From Ophiothrix spiculata (lineage: Eukaryota; Echinodermata; Ophiuroidea; Amphilepidida; Ophiotrichidae), in assembly GCA_000969725.1 (NCBI GenBank), contig JXSR01S062347.1: a DNA stretch of 29,319 nt. One strand, 5' to 3'. The position numbers and the translations under genes are program-made. Positions 10,107 to 20,389 of this stretch are shown in pieces. Position 1 is the first letter of the stretch; each line of letters opens with the position of its first letter. The notes beneath the pieces were generated by a model. It was not told the origin of the DNA. It did no database searches and was given only the letters and a program-made list of their open reading frames with translations.

Positions 10107-10701
10107 NNNNNNNNNNNNNNNNNNNNNNNNNNNNNNNNNNNNNNNNNNNNNNNNNNNNNNNNNNNNNNNNNNNNNNNNNNNNNNNNNNNNNNNNNNNNNN
10201 NNNNNNNNNNNNNNNNNNNNNNNNNNNNNNNNNNNNNNNNNNNNNNNNNNNNNNNNNNNNNNNNNNNNNNNNNNNNNNNNNNNNNNNNNNNNNNNNNNNN
10301 NNNNNNNNNNNNNNNNNNNNNNNNNNNNNNNNNNNNNNNNNNNNNNNNNNNNNNNNNNNNNNNNNNNNNNNNNNNNNNNNNNNNNNNNNNNNNNNNNNNN
10401 NNNNNNNNNNNNNNNNNNNNNNNNNNNNNNNNNNNNNNNNNNNNNNNNNNNNNNNNNNNNNNNNNNNNNNNNNNNNNNNNNNNNNNNNNNNNNNNNNNNN
10501 NNNNNNNNNNNNNNNNNNNNNNNNNNNNNNNNNNNNNNNNNNNNNNNNNNNNNNNNNNNNNNNNNNNNNNNNNNNNNNNNNNNNNNNNNNNNNNNNNNNN
10601 NNNNNNNNNNNNNNNNNNNNNNNNNNNNNNNNNNNNNNNNNNNNNNNNNNNNNNNNNNNNNNNNNNNNNNNNNNNNNNNNNNNNNNNNNNNNNNNNNNNN
10701 N
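10107..10701. other. Assembly gap of 595 undetermined bases
   Basis: A run of 595 N. Any frame crossing it is an artefact. The gap could hide a repeat or a further gene fragment. Confidence 0.99.
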
Positions 10702-11460
10702 CGTGAGCGTGTGAAAAGGAGGGCATGACATCTGTGTACAAGTTGATTAAATTGTTGATGTACATGTTGTGAAAAACGTGCTGTTGAATTTCGAAATAAA
10801 GTTATACAATTATGTTTAAAACGCCGTTATTGTGAAGGGTTGCGTTAACAAGCAACATGGCACGTTTTGTGGTATCAATACAGTGTGTCAATAAAGTGTG
10901 TATCTTTATTTTACTCTTACAGACGGTGGCAAGAATATCTAATAAATGCATTATGAGGCATATCCTATAGGTAACAGTAAAACAAGCGTCTCGTAACTAT
11001 ATCAAGTAGTGTACTTTATTATAAACCGACAGATAGGAATAAATGTCATCTTTAGAAATATATCAATGAAATATCTGAAATAAACTTGGCGCATATAACA
11101 CAAATGGAAAAAGAACCGTTGTTTTATATCTTTCCCAAACGTGATTTTTCGAAATTATGGATCCAAAAGCACACATTTGCCTGTTAAATGCACGTGTTTT
11201 TTTTTTGTGTTTTTTTTTTTAATTATCAGCAATAACTCCTGGTAATAAACCGTCGCCGGTAGTCGTAATGTTATTATAGGTGTCTTCATGAAAGCATTTG
11301 TCTTTTTAAAAAAATAAAGAAAAGGGGAAGAGTTTTCACTGCACTTGCTGGGTTTCAATCCAAGCCTTCCGGCGCTGATTTGTCATGTATTATGACGCTT
11401 TGAAATAACCACAATACTAACTTGTCCGACTTGATATTATGAAATAAAATCTAAAACATA
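10702..11460. other. Intergenic sequence without a recognisable gene
   Basis: AT-rich, with a T-rich run at 11199-11220. No gene, RNA or repeat shared with the rest of the window was seen. Confidence 0.4.
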
Positions 11461-11630
11461 GAGTGGGTTGGTGCAGCATTAGTTCCCTCACCTTGCACCA
11501 ATGAGGTCCCGGGTTCGAGTCCCGCGCCAGGCGCTTTACGTGCATTTAGTTTCAGTCCATACTCGCTTCCGCAGGTTTTTTCCCGGTACTCGGGTCTTCC
11601 TCCTGCATTTAAAAATGAATTCAAAAAAAT
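11461..11630 (+). mobile_element. tRNA-derived SINE (head and central domain)
   Basis: The start resembles a tRNA-type RNA polymerase III promoter: an A-box-like segment TGGTGCAGCATTAG near 11469-11482 and a perfect B box GGTTCGAGTCC at 11512-11522, about 30 bp apart. The rest does not fold as a tRNA and continues into a GC-richer body (GCAGGTTTTTTCCCGGTACT near 11570-11590) that resembles conserved SINE central domains. It ends in an A-rich stretch around 11611-11630. Confidence 0.7.
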
Positions 11631-11695
11631 CTTGGAATTGGTCACGTGATAGACGGCTAGTGACGTCACGAAATGTCACCGTGACCAATTCCAAG
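11631..11695. repeat. Strong hairpin adjoining the SINE
   Basis: Perfect 16-bp inverted repeat: CTTGGAATTGGTCACG at 11631-11646 and its complement at 11680-11695, with a 33-base loop that contains TGACGTCA. It could be the SINE 3' tail structure or a tiny separate foldback insertion. Confidence 0.6.
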
Positions 11696-11874
11696 AATCA
11701 GATGCCTGTTGAAGCCATTGGTAATGGTCGCAACGTCGCACAGTGGCAAAGTGAGTTTCAGTTTTTAGCTGTATTTACTTCACTTATTTACTTCTACTGT
11801 ATGATTGAGAATCTTCATATAAAGATGTAATCTTTTAACTCATGTTGCACAAGAAGTGACACCTTTTCAACTAT

Positions 11875-12025
11875 AGAGACTGAATTCCAGTCCCAATTGT
11901 GACAACATGAATTATTAACCTATGACGTATTTGATCAATTTTTACAGGCATCTGGGCTCCATAAACAGGTGGAAAGAATTTTGACCTATGCAAGGTCAAA
12001 CCTTCGGGACTGAAAATCAGTCTCT
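11875..12025. repeat. Small foldback element
   Basis: A roughly 20-bp imperfect inverted repeat: AGAGACTGAATTCC near 11875 and its counterpart ending CAGTCTCT at 12025, enclosing about 110 bases. MITE-like in size; no copy elsewhere in the window and no clear target duplication. Confidence 0.4.
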
Positions 12026-12166
12026 ACCTTTCGATTATATAGGACGTTACCGACTACTTTCGACCACTTGAATTCAAGTAAAGCCTCCTAGAAAGAAGTT
12101 GACATTTGACATATTGGAGATACGTTATGGCTGTGTAGTTGCAACTTAATGTTTTTTAATCACCTA

Positions 12167-12416
12167 TTATATCATGATTGCAGTGATTTGAGCCGTGTAA
12201 AAATTATTTTCCATTGCACGGCATGAAACAAACCTGCATGATATCATGATATAAAACAGATATTGAATGCCTATGCTCGTGCAATAGTACAAACATATCA
12301 TTCGGTTAAATTTGGTCTGATCCATTTCACTCGGCTACGCCTCGTGAAATAGAAAAGTCCAAATTTGACCTCATGATATATTTTGTTCTATTGCACTCTC
12401 AGGCATTCAATAATTG
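12167..12416. repeat. Palindromic MITE-like repeat, copy B
   Basis: Same orientation and structure as copy A at 7948-8195: a decayed short hairpin, then a long foldback at 12264-12409 that begins TGAATGCCT and ends AGGCATTCA. The short hairpin has lost symmetry here, so this copy is less intact. Confidence 0.7.
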
Positions 12417-12439
12417 TAAAAACAGGTAAAAATAGAAAA

Positions 12440-12850
12440 AAAAAGAAGGAAAAAAAAAACGCACTGCCACTTTAATTATTTCAATAAAAAGCAAGTTGAA
12501 ACAAATCTTCAGCAGCTTTTATTAATAAACAAGACGTATAAAGACTGTCGAGATATTTTGACTTTAAATCGAACAATATCGGTTATCAAACAGTTATCAA
12601 AGGATATTACATCGACTGCTCTTTGCAGATATCTAGTATTCTCTGCATGATGAATATGTAACGTAACGATACGAATTTGATGAAGGTTTAATTAAGTACT
12701 AATGTAATCAAAATGTCAGTTGTATAAGATTTAATAAGACTATCATGTCTTAAGAAGATAATTAAAATACGTCTTGAAGAGTGATGTGATTACTTTCAAA
12801 CGCTTTGTTTTTACTTTCTATTTTCAATTTTAAGTTTGTGTATGATATTT
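12440..12850 (+). repeat. Spacer block, second copy (matches 3430-4600 without the MITE)
   Basis: Aligns with the spacer between genes 1 and 2, for example GATAATTAAAATACGTCTT. It lacks the 720-bp palindrome-rich element and so serves as its empty site. Together with 13640-14910 it repeats the order spacer then upstream block seen before gene 2. Confidence 0.6.
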
Positions 12851-13639
12851 ACATGTCTACAAGTCCTAATTTATGCCAACATGGTGTGTTGACATATCTC
12901 CAGTTCTATAAGGATACACATCGGTAAATACGTCCCCATTGACTTTACATGCAAAGTGACCTGTCAATAAACGCCATTTTCTCAACTTAAAAGCGACTGG
13001 TTACCTTGTGCTTGGTCTCGATTGAAAGATAATGGACATATCTCTTCTACAAAATGAACAAAAATATATTGTCAAGTCAAAGTTTTCGAGATACGGCGCA
13101 TCAAAGTCACGCGTCATTTTGAGTGCGCCCATGCCCATGGGGAAAAAAGTGCAAGTGACAAGAAACCCTGTATTCTCCAAAAGTCATAGAATTTCTTCAA
13201 AAATGATACAAACAAAATCATTACATCATGATTGATTTAATAAAAGTCCAATTAGCATGATAAACTGTAAAAATTTGGAGAAAAATAATATTTTCTACAT
13301 ATTCTGAAATTAAATTTAGGCAACAAGGTTCACTTTTTGCCTGCCGACAGGCATTCTCAACCTAGCAGACGACGCTGCACAATTTATTTACCGATGAGGT
13401 ATCATAAACCTTTTACTTGTTGTCAATCCCTATTCTACATTTCAGGCATGTTTTATTTCTAATGCCTCATTATAACCAGTACAAGCAATCCCATTGGAAG
13501 CAAGGTGTGACGGGAAGGTCCAAGTATCCTATATTAGTAGTGGGTAGAAGACGAGGCCGATGATGCCCAAGGTTTGCTGCTGCTAATCGTATTGTTTGCT
13601 ATCCGTATCATAAAAAATATTAAAAAAACTAGTAATCCG
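12851..13639. other. Unmatched segment inside the duplicated spacer
   Basis: No counterpart between 4600 and 5110, so it was probably inserted here or lost there. It holds a small palindrome (GCCTGCCGACAGGC near 13339) and a 67-codon frame at 13032-13235 without recognisable features. No gene called. Confidence 0.4.
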
Positions 13640-14910
13640 ATATAAAACTGAAAAAAAACCGTTTTTTCACCACACAAATCATTAGATTTGTCCACAATAG
13701 GTTTACCATATCAATTGCACACATTATTCCTTCAAATTTTTTCAAATTGTATTTTAATCAAATCAAGTTGCATTCATCACTGTCCCATGCAATATACAGG
13801 GTGTATTAAAAAGAAGTTTACAGTGATTAAAGTGCCTCCATTTCGAAAAGTATGATTCATTTTATAAATTTGTTTTTAATTATAAGTAATAGAGACCAAT
13901 ATCTTTCCATAACAGAAAAAATTACAGTCATACGACAACCAAAACGAAAATTATGGTCAATTTTGTAAATTGTAAACAAAATCAGCTGTGCAAAGATTGT
14001 TTGGTTCGGCACTTGCAATTTTGTCTGAAGGTAACATTTTTTAGCTAAGAAGAAGATCAAATAGGACAAAACAAATAACTTCTGACGTTTGGAGGATAAA
14101 TCCTATCCATTTTTGCCTTGGAATTACAGTTTGAATAAACTTTGGATATTTGACCATTGTCTGCCATTTTTATCACTTCATTTACAAGGCTATTTCACTT
14201 TCCACACATTAAAGAAAACAACTTCCCTAGATACTTAAGTTCACAACTGTCGTAGCATCAGTAATGGTTTTCCAATATCACTTGGTTTGATGTCCTAAGG
14301 CCTCTTCCATAAGTGTTAGTTTCAGCCAAAGATATTTACGAATTGGTCGACATCTTTTGATCAATGTTTAAAACTAATTGCAAAAAGTGTCGCACTTTGT
14401 TGACAGAGCCCTAATCGGACATGCAGGTAATGTTAAAGTTCTCTAGTCTCCGTAAAAAGAGGAAAACATACGGATCCGTCATTTTTTTTATTGACTTTGC
14501 GCAACCGGTTTTATTTACAATTTACAAAATTGACCGTAATTTTCGTTCTGGTTGTCGCACATATGTAATTTTTTCTGTTATGGAAAGATAATGGTCTATT
14601 TTACTAATAATTAAAAACAAATTTAGAAAATGTATCATACTTTTTAAAATGGAGGCACTTTAATCACTGTAAACTTCTTTTTGATACGCCCTGTATATGG
14701 AGATTTGTATCTACCTAAATCACATAGACTTACACTCTCTAGCACCGGGGAAATAAGATGACATTCATCTCGCAATACATAATTGGAAACAATGTTCGCA
14801 GTGTCTCTATTCGACGAAAAAGCTATGAATACTTTGATATGATTTTAGTTTAAGAAAAGAATCTATCTGCTTAGCATGTGATGGCTTATCGTGTTTTATT
14901 TACATTAACA
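13640..14910 (+). repeat. Gene-less copy of the upstream block (U5)
   Basis: Aligns with 5111-5560 and 300-740: the stretch around ATTTTAATCAAATC, the AATATA..TATGGAG segment (split by a foldback), AAATAAGATGACATTCATCTCGCAAT near 14752 and GTGATGGCTTATCGTG near 14877. Similarity stops about 14910, and no receptor gene or fragment follows. Interpreted as a truncated, orphaned gene unit. Confidence 0.6.
13797..14693. mobile_element. 897-bp foldback element with ~200-bp inverted repeats
   Basis: Starts CAGGGTGTATTAAAAAG and ends with the inverse (reverse complement CAGGGCGTATCAAAAAG). The inverted arms continue for about 200 bp with scattered mismatches and surround about 490 bp of unrelated sequence. 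Comparison with the uninterrupted AATATATATGGAG in other copies indicates a TA target duplication, as in the Tc1/mariner group. No transposase frame is present. Confidence 0.75.
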
Positions 14911-15560
14911 AAATACATAATCTAAGTAAGTAATTATCATACATAATGATACGTATCTTAATTTGCACGAATAATTGCATTTGCCATTAGATATTGATTT
15001 GCATGTCACTAAAACAAATGGTATTGACATCATCCGTAATTATGTAAATGGTTTCACCTAATTAATTGATCTGAGTCCTTGAGCGGGTTTCTAATCAATG
15101 TGATTGTTTTACATGTTTATGCCATTACTTGTTAATTAAGAATACCATTTATATATCAAATTATGAGAATATCATTCTTTCTGATTTAGATAACATATAA
15201 TTCTTTTTAATCATAATTAGACTAGCAGTCTTCAACTAAACACCCTATCTAATAGTACTCTTCTTTTCAGGTCATATGTCGGTGTTTTTCTTTCCTTTCC
15301 TCTAGAATTTCACATCAACACATAACACAGTGTTAACCATTTTTTATTCTTTTATCACGCTGTTAATATGTGCAGTGCTTAAGAAGTTCATTTTACTCAT
15401 GTTGGATCCCCGGGGTTGGATCTTCTTGGAGCAAAATGATTAAAATAACATCAATTAAAGTGTACAGAATATACAATATACATGTATGTCCGCGTAGAGA
15501 TCTCCAAGTACCAAAAGATTACTAGCATGGTCTCTCTCTTTTGTAAGTAAAACACACATA
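14911..15560 (+). repeat. Segment duplicated in inverse at 23740-24740
   Basis: Aligns with the reverse complement of 23740-24740, for example TTAATTAAGAATACCATTTATATATC (near 15131) and the TAATAGTACTCTTCT segment near 15251. The other copy carries an extra 458-bp foldback, for which this copy is the empty site. No gene seen. Confidence 0.6.
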
Positions 15561-18500
15561 TTTTTGGATCAAAGAATGACATATCGCTACCGGGGTCATT
15601 TTTGTTAGAAGATCGCCGTCAAGTGGTATTTCTAAAATTACTGCAAAAACAACCTTCGTGAATTCTAGCTCTTTTACTAGCATGGAAATGAGTGTTGATT
15701 TTACTAACATAACAATTTATTGGATATTTTTCATAGGGTTTGGATGTATCTTATACTTTTTACCCCCCTCCCCCCCCAAAAAAAAAAAAAAATAATTAAT
15801 TAATTAATTAATAAAACAATAATAATATTAATGCCAAAATAATTTGTGACTGTCCAGCCCATATGAGCTGCAGTAAATGCCAGAAACTTCATTTTGCGCT
15901 ACAGGTGAAAATACATGTCAAGGTCATAATTTGCCGAAATTGATTTTTTGACAGATTTACAATCCTAGTGCTTACTACAAAATACCAGCAAAGGTTTATT
16001 TCAAGAAAATGATAGGACATGTGAAATAAATTGGCATATTCTTAAGACGATTAACAGAAAATATAGGGCTTACTAATCTTTGAACGCGTTTATCTCAGTT
16101 ATACGTTTTACTCACTGACAACATTTGGCGGACCAAATCGTGTGAAGTTCATTAAGGTGTCATTTTAACCCTTAAAGTATGGTCTTTGCAGATAATTAAA
16201 AAAGTGAAAATGACAAGAGCTGGCATTAACTGCTGTTTTGGGGTGGACGGTCACATTTCTACGTAAAGTCGAATTTTCCGTATAACTTTCCCCCTGTATT
16301 CTAAGATTATGAAGTCTGTCCAATTACACCTTTTTTACAACGTACGCCCTTTTCGAAATGAACACATACTTTTTGTGTAATGGCGAATTAGATATTTAGA
16401 TTGGTTCCACGAAACTACTTAAATTATTTTCATTACACTTTTCCAACAATATTTTTTTTTTTTACCAAACGTGCCTTTACGCCTTAAGAAGTGAGCTCTT
16501 GATGAAGAGTTCATTTCCAAAAGGGCCTTTATCCATCTAAGAATCATTGTAAGTTTGTTTTGCTTTGTTAAGGATAAGTCCAATCTATCTATATGTATAT
16601 TGACATTACTCATGGAAACAACAATTAGTTTTATGTATAACTTTTTTTAAATCATTGAGCGAATTAAGACCATGCATTTTAAGGCCTTTTTGACCAAATT
16701 AAATTGAGACCCATATATAACGAGACACAAAACTAAAACGAATTCCTAAACAATGGTATGTAGGTACTATTAACATCAATTGCCAGATAGATAATTATAG
16801 CTCTCAGATAATTTGTCTTTTGAACGTTCTTTTGTTTTTGTTGGTATTAAAACCAATATTTTGAAACGAGGCTATGTCTCACTGATAATATGGAGCAATT
16901 GGCAGACAACGTTTCAGGTTAGGCTCCTGTTGAATCAAGCTGCACAATAACGCGCTTAAAGTTGCATCTTATCTGATCATTATAGTTATATGTGCCAATT
17001 ATGATTTCGCAAGATGCGTCTCTCAATAGACCTCCCTTTTTATAGAAAAAGTGGGTGACGGAGATACATGGACATCAAATCCGAGAAAAAAATATTCAAT
17101 ACCTAAAGAAAGAAAACATAAAATATCTTTTCTCTTTATATATGAAACGAGTCGGCCGAAAAAACAGAATGCAAATAATTCGAACATTATTTAGGAAGTG
17201 GATTCATGTGGCAAAAAATGATGCGCCTTTGGATAGACCTCCCTTTCAACGGCTTATACCCAACTAGTCCCTTCTTTTTCTGCCTTTCTACCAAATAAGT
17301 TCATTTACCCCCTACCCCTTTATGATAGTCAGATACTAAATTACCCCTACCTTTGTTTTTATTCAATCCTGCCATTTTGTGCTAATTTTGACGTTTTAAA
17401 GAGAATTTAAACGCTAATGTTCAAAATTTTCGCACACTACGCACTCCTTTTTACCAATTTTACAGTTTCATAGTAATTTGAACTTCAAAAAGGACCAGTT
17501 TCAGTTCAAATCTAATATTGACATCCCCAAACCTGGATGTCCCTATTTTTATTATGTCGTGTGCCGAATGACCCCCTATTTTTGAACGCACATTTGTACT
17601 GGATGGCCCATTCTTTTCATCTCGCCTAGGCACTTTAGCTAGTAGGTACCCTCGCCCGGCCTAAAATCATGAATCATTTTTTTTTTTGAAAAATAATTAA
17701 CAAAGCGTGTCATAATTATAATAATAAAAATATTAAATAATGGGATATCTTGACATGTAATGCTAAATCTTAACAAACAAAAGATAAACTGACACGTAAT
17801 TAACTCATAATGAAAACTGATCAATTAATTAGGTGAAACCACTTACGTGATTAGTTGATGATGTTAATACCATTTTTTTTAATGACATGCGAATAAATCT
17901 CTAATGACAAAATCAAATTACCGTGAAATATGAAAACTTGCTCTGATCTGACAAGAAAATTGTCCATAAAAAATAGAAAGCTATGTCTAACAGTGATAAC
18001 ATTCCTATTATGTTTTTAAAAGGACTAGCCTATATTCCAATAATGTATATAATATTTATATACCAAACGCAAAAAAAAGTATAGAAATCCACACAGAAAT
18101 GGTTACAGTTTAAAAAGGATATCAACTTGCAATATTTTATTCTATGATGGCGTTGTGTTTTCTAAATCCTAAATGTGTATAAAAATGGATAAATTTTGTT
18201 AAAAATCAATCAAAACTAAAAAAAATCAGTTTACATTAAAAGAGATACAAATCAATCAAAAAAAATGATTTGACTATCACGGGCATCGAAGCAAGATATG
18301 TGTAAATAACTACACATTTTTCTGTTTGAAAAAAAAAACCCTAAAGTTGGTCAATTTTTTCCCAATATCTCACAAATTCAAGAAAAAACACTGTTATCTT
18401 ATATTATAAACCTTTAACATTTTCTATCAACACTTCCGTAGAAAAAGCATGAAAGTTCATATTTCATTATTTCATTATAATTGCAAAACAATATTATAAT

Positions 18501-18879
18501 ATTATAGATGATCATGATACAATGAGCAGAGCTAGAAAATTGTAAAAGCTCTTGAATGCTCTATACCAGTTCCTTTTAACTTAAGGGTGTTTTGTTATGA
18601 GTCTTAGTGGGTGTTATTCAACATACAATGTTTTTATGTTGATTTAAGTAAGAGTTATACATATAACAAGATTTTTTTGTAGGAATCAGTCGGTTTAAAA
18701 TGGTCAAATTTAAGCTTTTGGCACGAACAGAACCATATTTTCTATACATGAATAATACTTTGATGAATTACATTTTCAAATAAGTTGAATACGCCAGATT
18801 GAATTTTAAAGTAAACCCAAAATTATCCAAATGTAAAACCAGAATTAGAGAAACTGTGTTAAAGGTATCACCTCGCACA
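15561..18879. other. Long AT-rich intergenic stretch without a recognisable gene
   Basis: Contains a C8/A16/(TTAA)n simple tract at 15762-15812, T-rich runs and a pyrimidine-rich segment at 17267-17640. An imperfect direct repeat lies at 17012-17039 and 17219-17246, sharing ATAGACCTCCCTTT. A 70-codon frame at 17055-17267 ends in the second repeat; it has no recognisable domain. No RNA gene seen. Confidence 0.4.
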
Positions 18880-19770
18880 TGGAATTTCATCTCATCTACA
18901 CCAGATCATTGATAGTTTTTAAATATGTGTTTAGTAATTTCATTATAATTTAGCACTTTTTTTGAATCCATCGTCCCCACCCGGTATTCCATCCTTTCTA
19001 AGATCAACATTTCATCTCACCACCAAACAATCACAATAATTGGATCGGTTCTCCTGGTGTCTAATTTCAATACCAACATAACATCATCATATAAATTGGA
19101 TGGTATATATGTGGATGTAAATCCTTATAGCATAAACCCAGATGTCAGCTAACATTGGATTGATTTATACCCAAATCAGATGGATTACTTGAATGAAAAT
19201 AGCTTGGAAAACAACTTCAATATTAAATGTTGTCAGCATATTTATGTTACTACAAAATGCATTATCTTTATTGCATTTCAGAGCATGTTGTTTGGATAAA
19301 TCGCACACTTGAACCTAAAAGAAAATATTGAATGTTTATCGGGGACAATAATATGAATCACAAAGGAACAAAGCTGTTTTATTTTATTTCTCTTTATTAA
19401 GATTCATTCTTCTTTATTGCAAATAAAACGTGTTAGAAGTAGTGTTTACAAAATATCAATATGCGAATCAAAAACACTGAATACCAAATCGCACTAAAAA
19501 CATTCATCACATATACAAATAATTCTTCTTATCTATAACATAAATCAACCATCTTACTCAAGCTATATTAATAACAATTGAAGAGGCGTCCCGATTTATA
19601 CATTAGATATTTCCATCCATCGAATCTATATTGAAATATTCGTTTTACCGCAAAAACAAAAAAGACAATTTGTTTAAGTATGGCAAGGATCGTTCGTTAA
19701 TTATAGACGAAAGTTGTATATGAACATGATGAAATTATGTCGTAACATTCATATAGTACTCGGAAAAGGG
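18880..19770 (-). repeat. Downstream block D, copy after gene 3
   Basis: Aligns in direct orientation with 25190-26035 along most of its length and in inverse with 8400-8890. It is the 3' flank of gene 3. No coding signal seen. Confidence 0.65.
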
Positions 19771-19891
19771 TTTGCAAAATGGCAATGTCCAAATATATGA
19801 CATATATGGTTTAGGTTTGTTGTCGGTATAATTGTAAAGTTCATTATATCAATGTTAAATGATAATGGGACATTAATGTTACCATAACATA
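19771..19891 (-). other. 3' flank of gene 3, separated from the gene by an insertion
   Basis: On the minus strand this matches the region just after the stop codon of gene 1 (ATGTCCCATTATCATTT and following bases). It is therefore former 3' UTR displaced by the element at 19892-20373. Confidence 0.6.
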
Positions 19892-20373
19892 ACCCTCGTC
19901 TTCCTTTTTTGTAACACGTCTTCCTGAGGGTGGAGGGTGGGAGTGGGGTGGGGGTACAACCATACCACCACCACCCTGTGATTTTAAAAGTCGGACCCCA
20001 AAGTTATATTGTGTGGTACTTAAGTATAGGATAGGGAATAATGACGTCACAATGTAATCCCGGACCGAAAAAATCTTAGTCAAAAAATCGCTATAAAAAG
20101 TTCTGAATGTCTGATTTTCGTCGTTTTTTTTGATAATAAAATAATCAAGAATTCTAACATGTCCTGTAAGTATCAAGTCCATAGCACTACCCGTCGACTT
20201 GACGGCCTACCATAGGCCGTCATCTTTTGTGGTACCCCTGATTTTTTTCGTCAACATGACCGCAAAGGATATAAAAACAATTTCCTAAATGCTCAGGGTC
20301 GCTTTGGTTTGCGTTTTCGTGTATACGGCGATCATCCGTTGGGGGGGGGGGCACCCTTTAGGAAGACGAGGGT
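19892..20373. mobile_element. 482-bp MITE in the 3' region of gene 3
   Basis: Perfect terminal inverted repeats ACCCTCGTCTTCC, flanked by TA on both sides. Gene 1 retains the uninterrupted 3' flank. It contains an 11-base G run near 20341, a short palindrome GACGGCCTACCATAGGCCGTC-like segment near 20200 and TGACGTCA near 20042. No transposase. TA target and size suit a Tc1/mariner-type non-autonomous element. It lies 16 bases after the stop codon, so transcripts probably read into it. Confidence 0.75.
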
Positions 20374-20389
20374 TAATGCATTTAATACA

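Noticed and set aside
9967..10765. Long frames on both strands spanning the undetermined bases
   Set aside because: They consist almost entirely of N and are artefacts of the gap.
11461..11530. Possible genuine tRNA gene
   Set aside because: A and B boxes are present but no proper acceptor pairing or anticodon arm could be drawn, and it continues into a SINE-like body.
19844..20182. 112-codon minus-strand frame downstream of gene 3
   Set aside because: Runs mostly through the inserted MITE, with low-complexity Gly/Pro/His segments, and has no counterpart next to genes 1 or 2.
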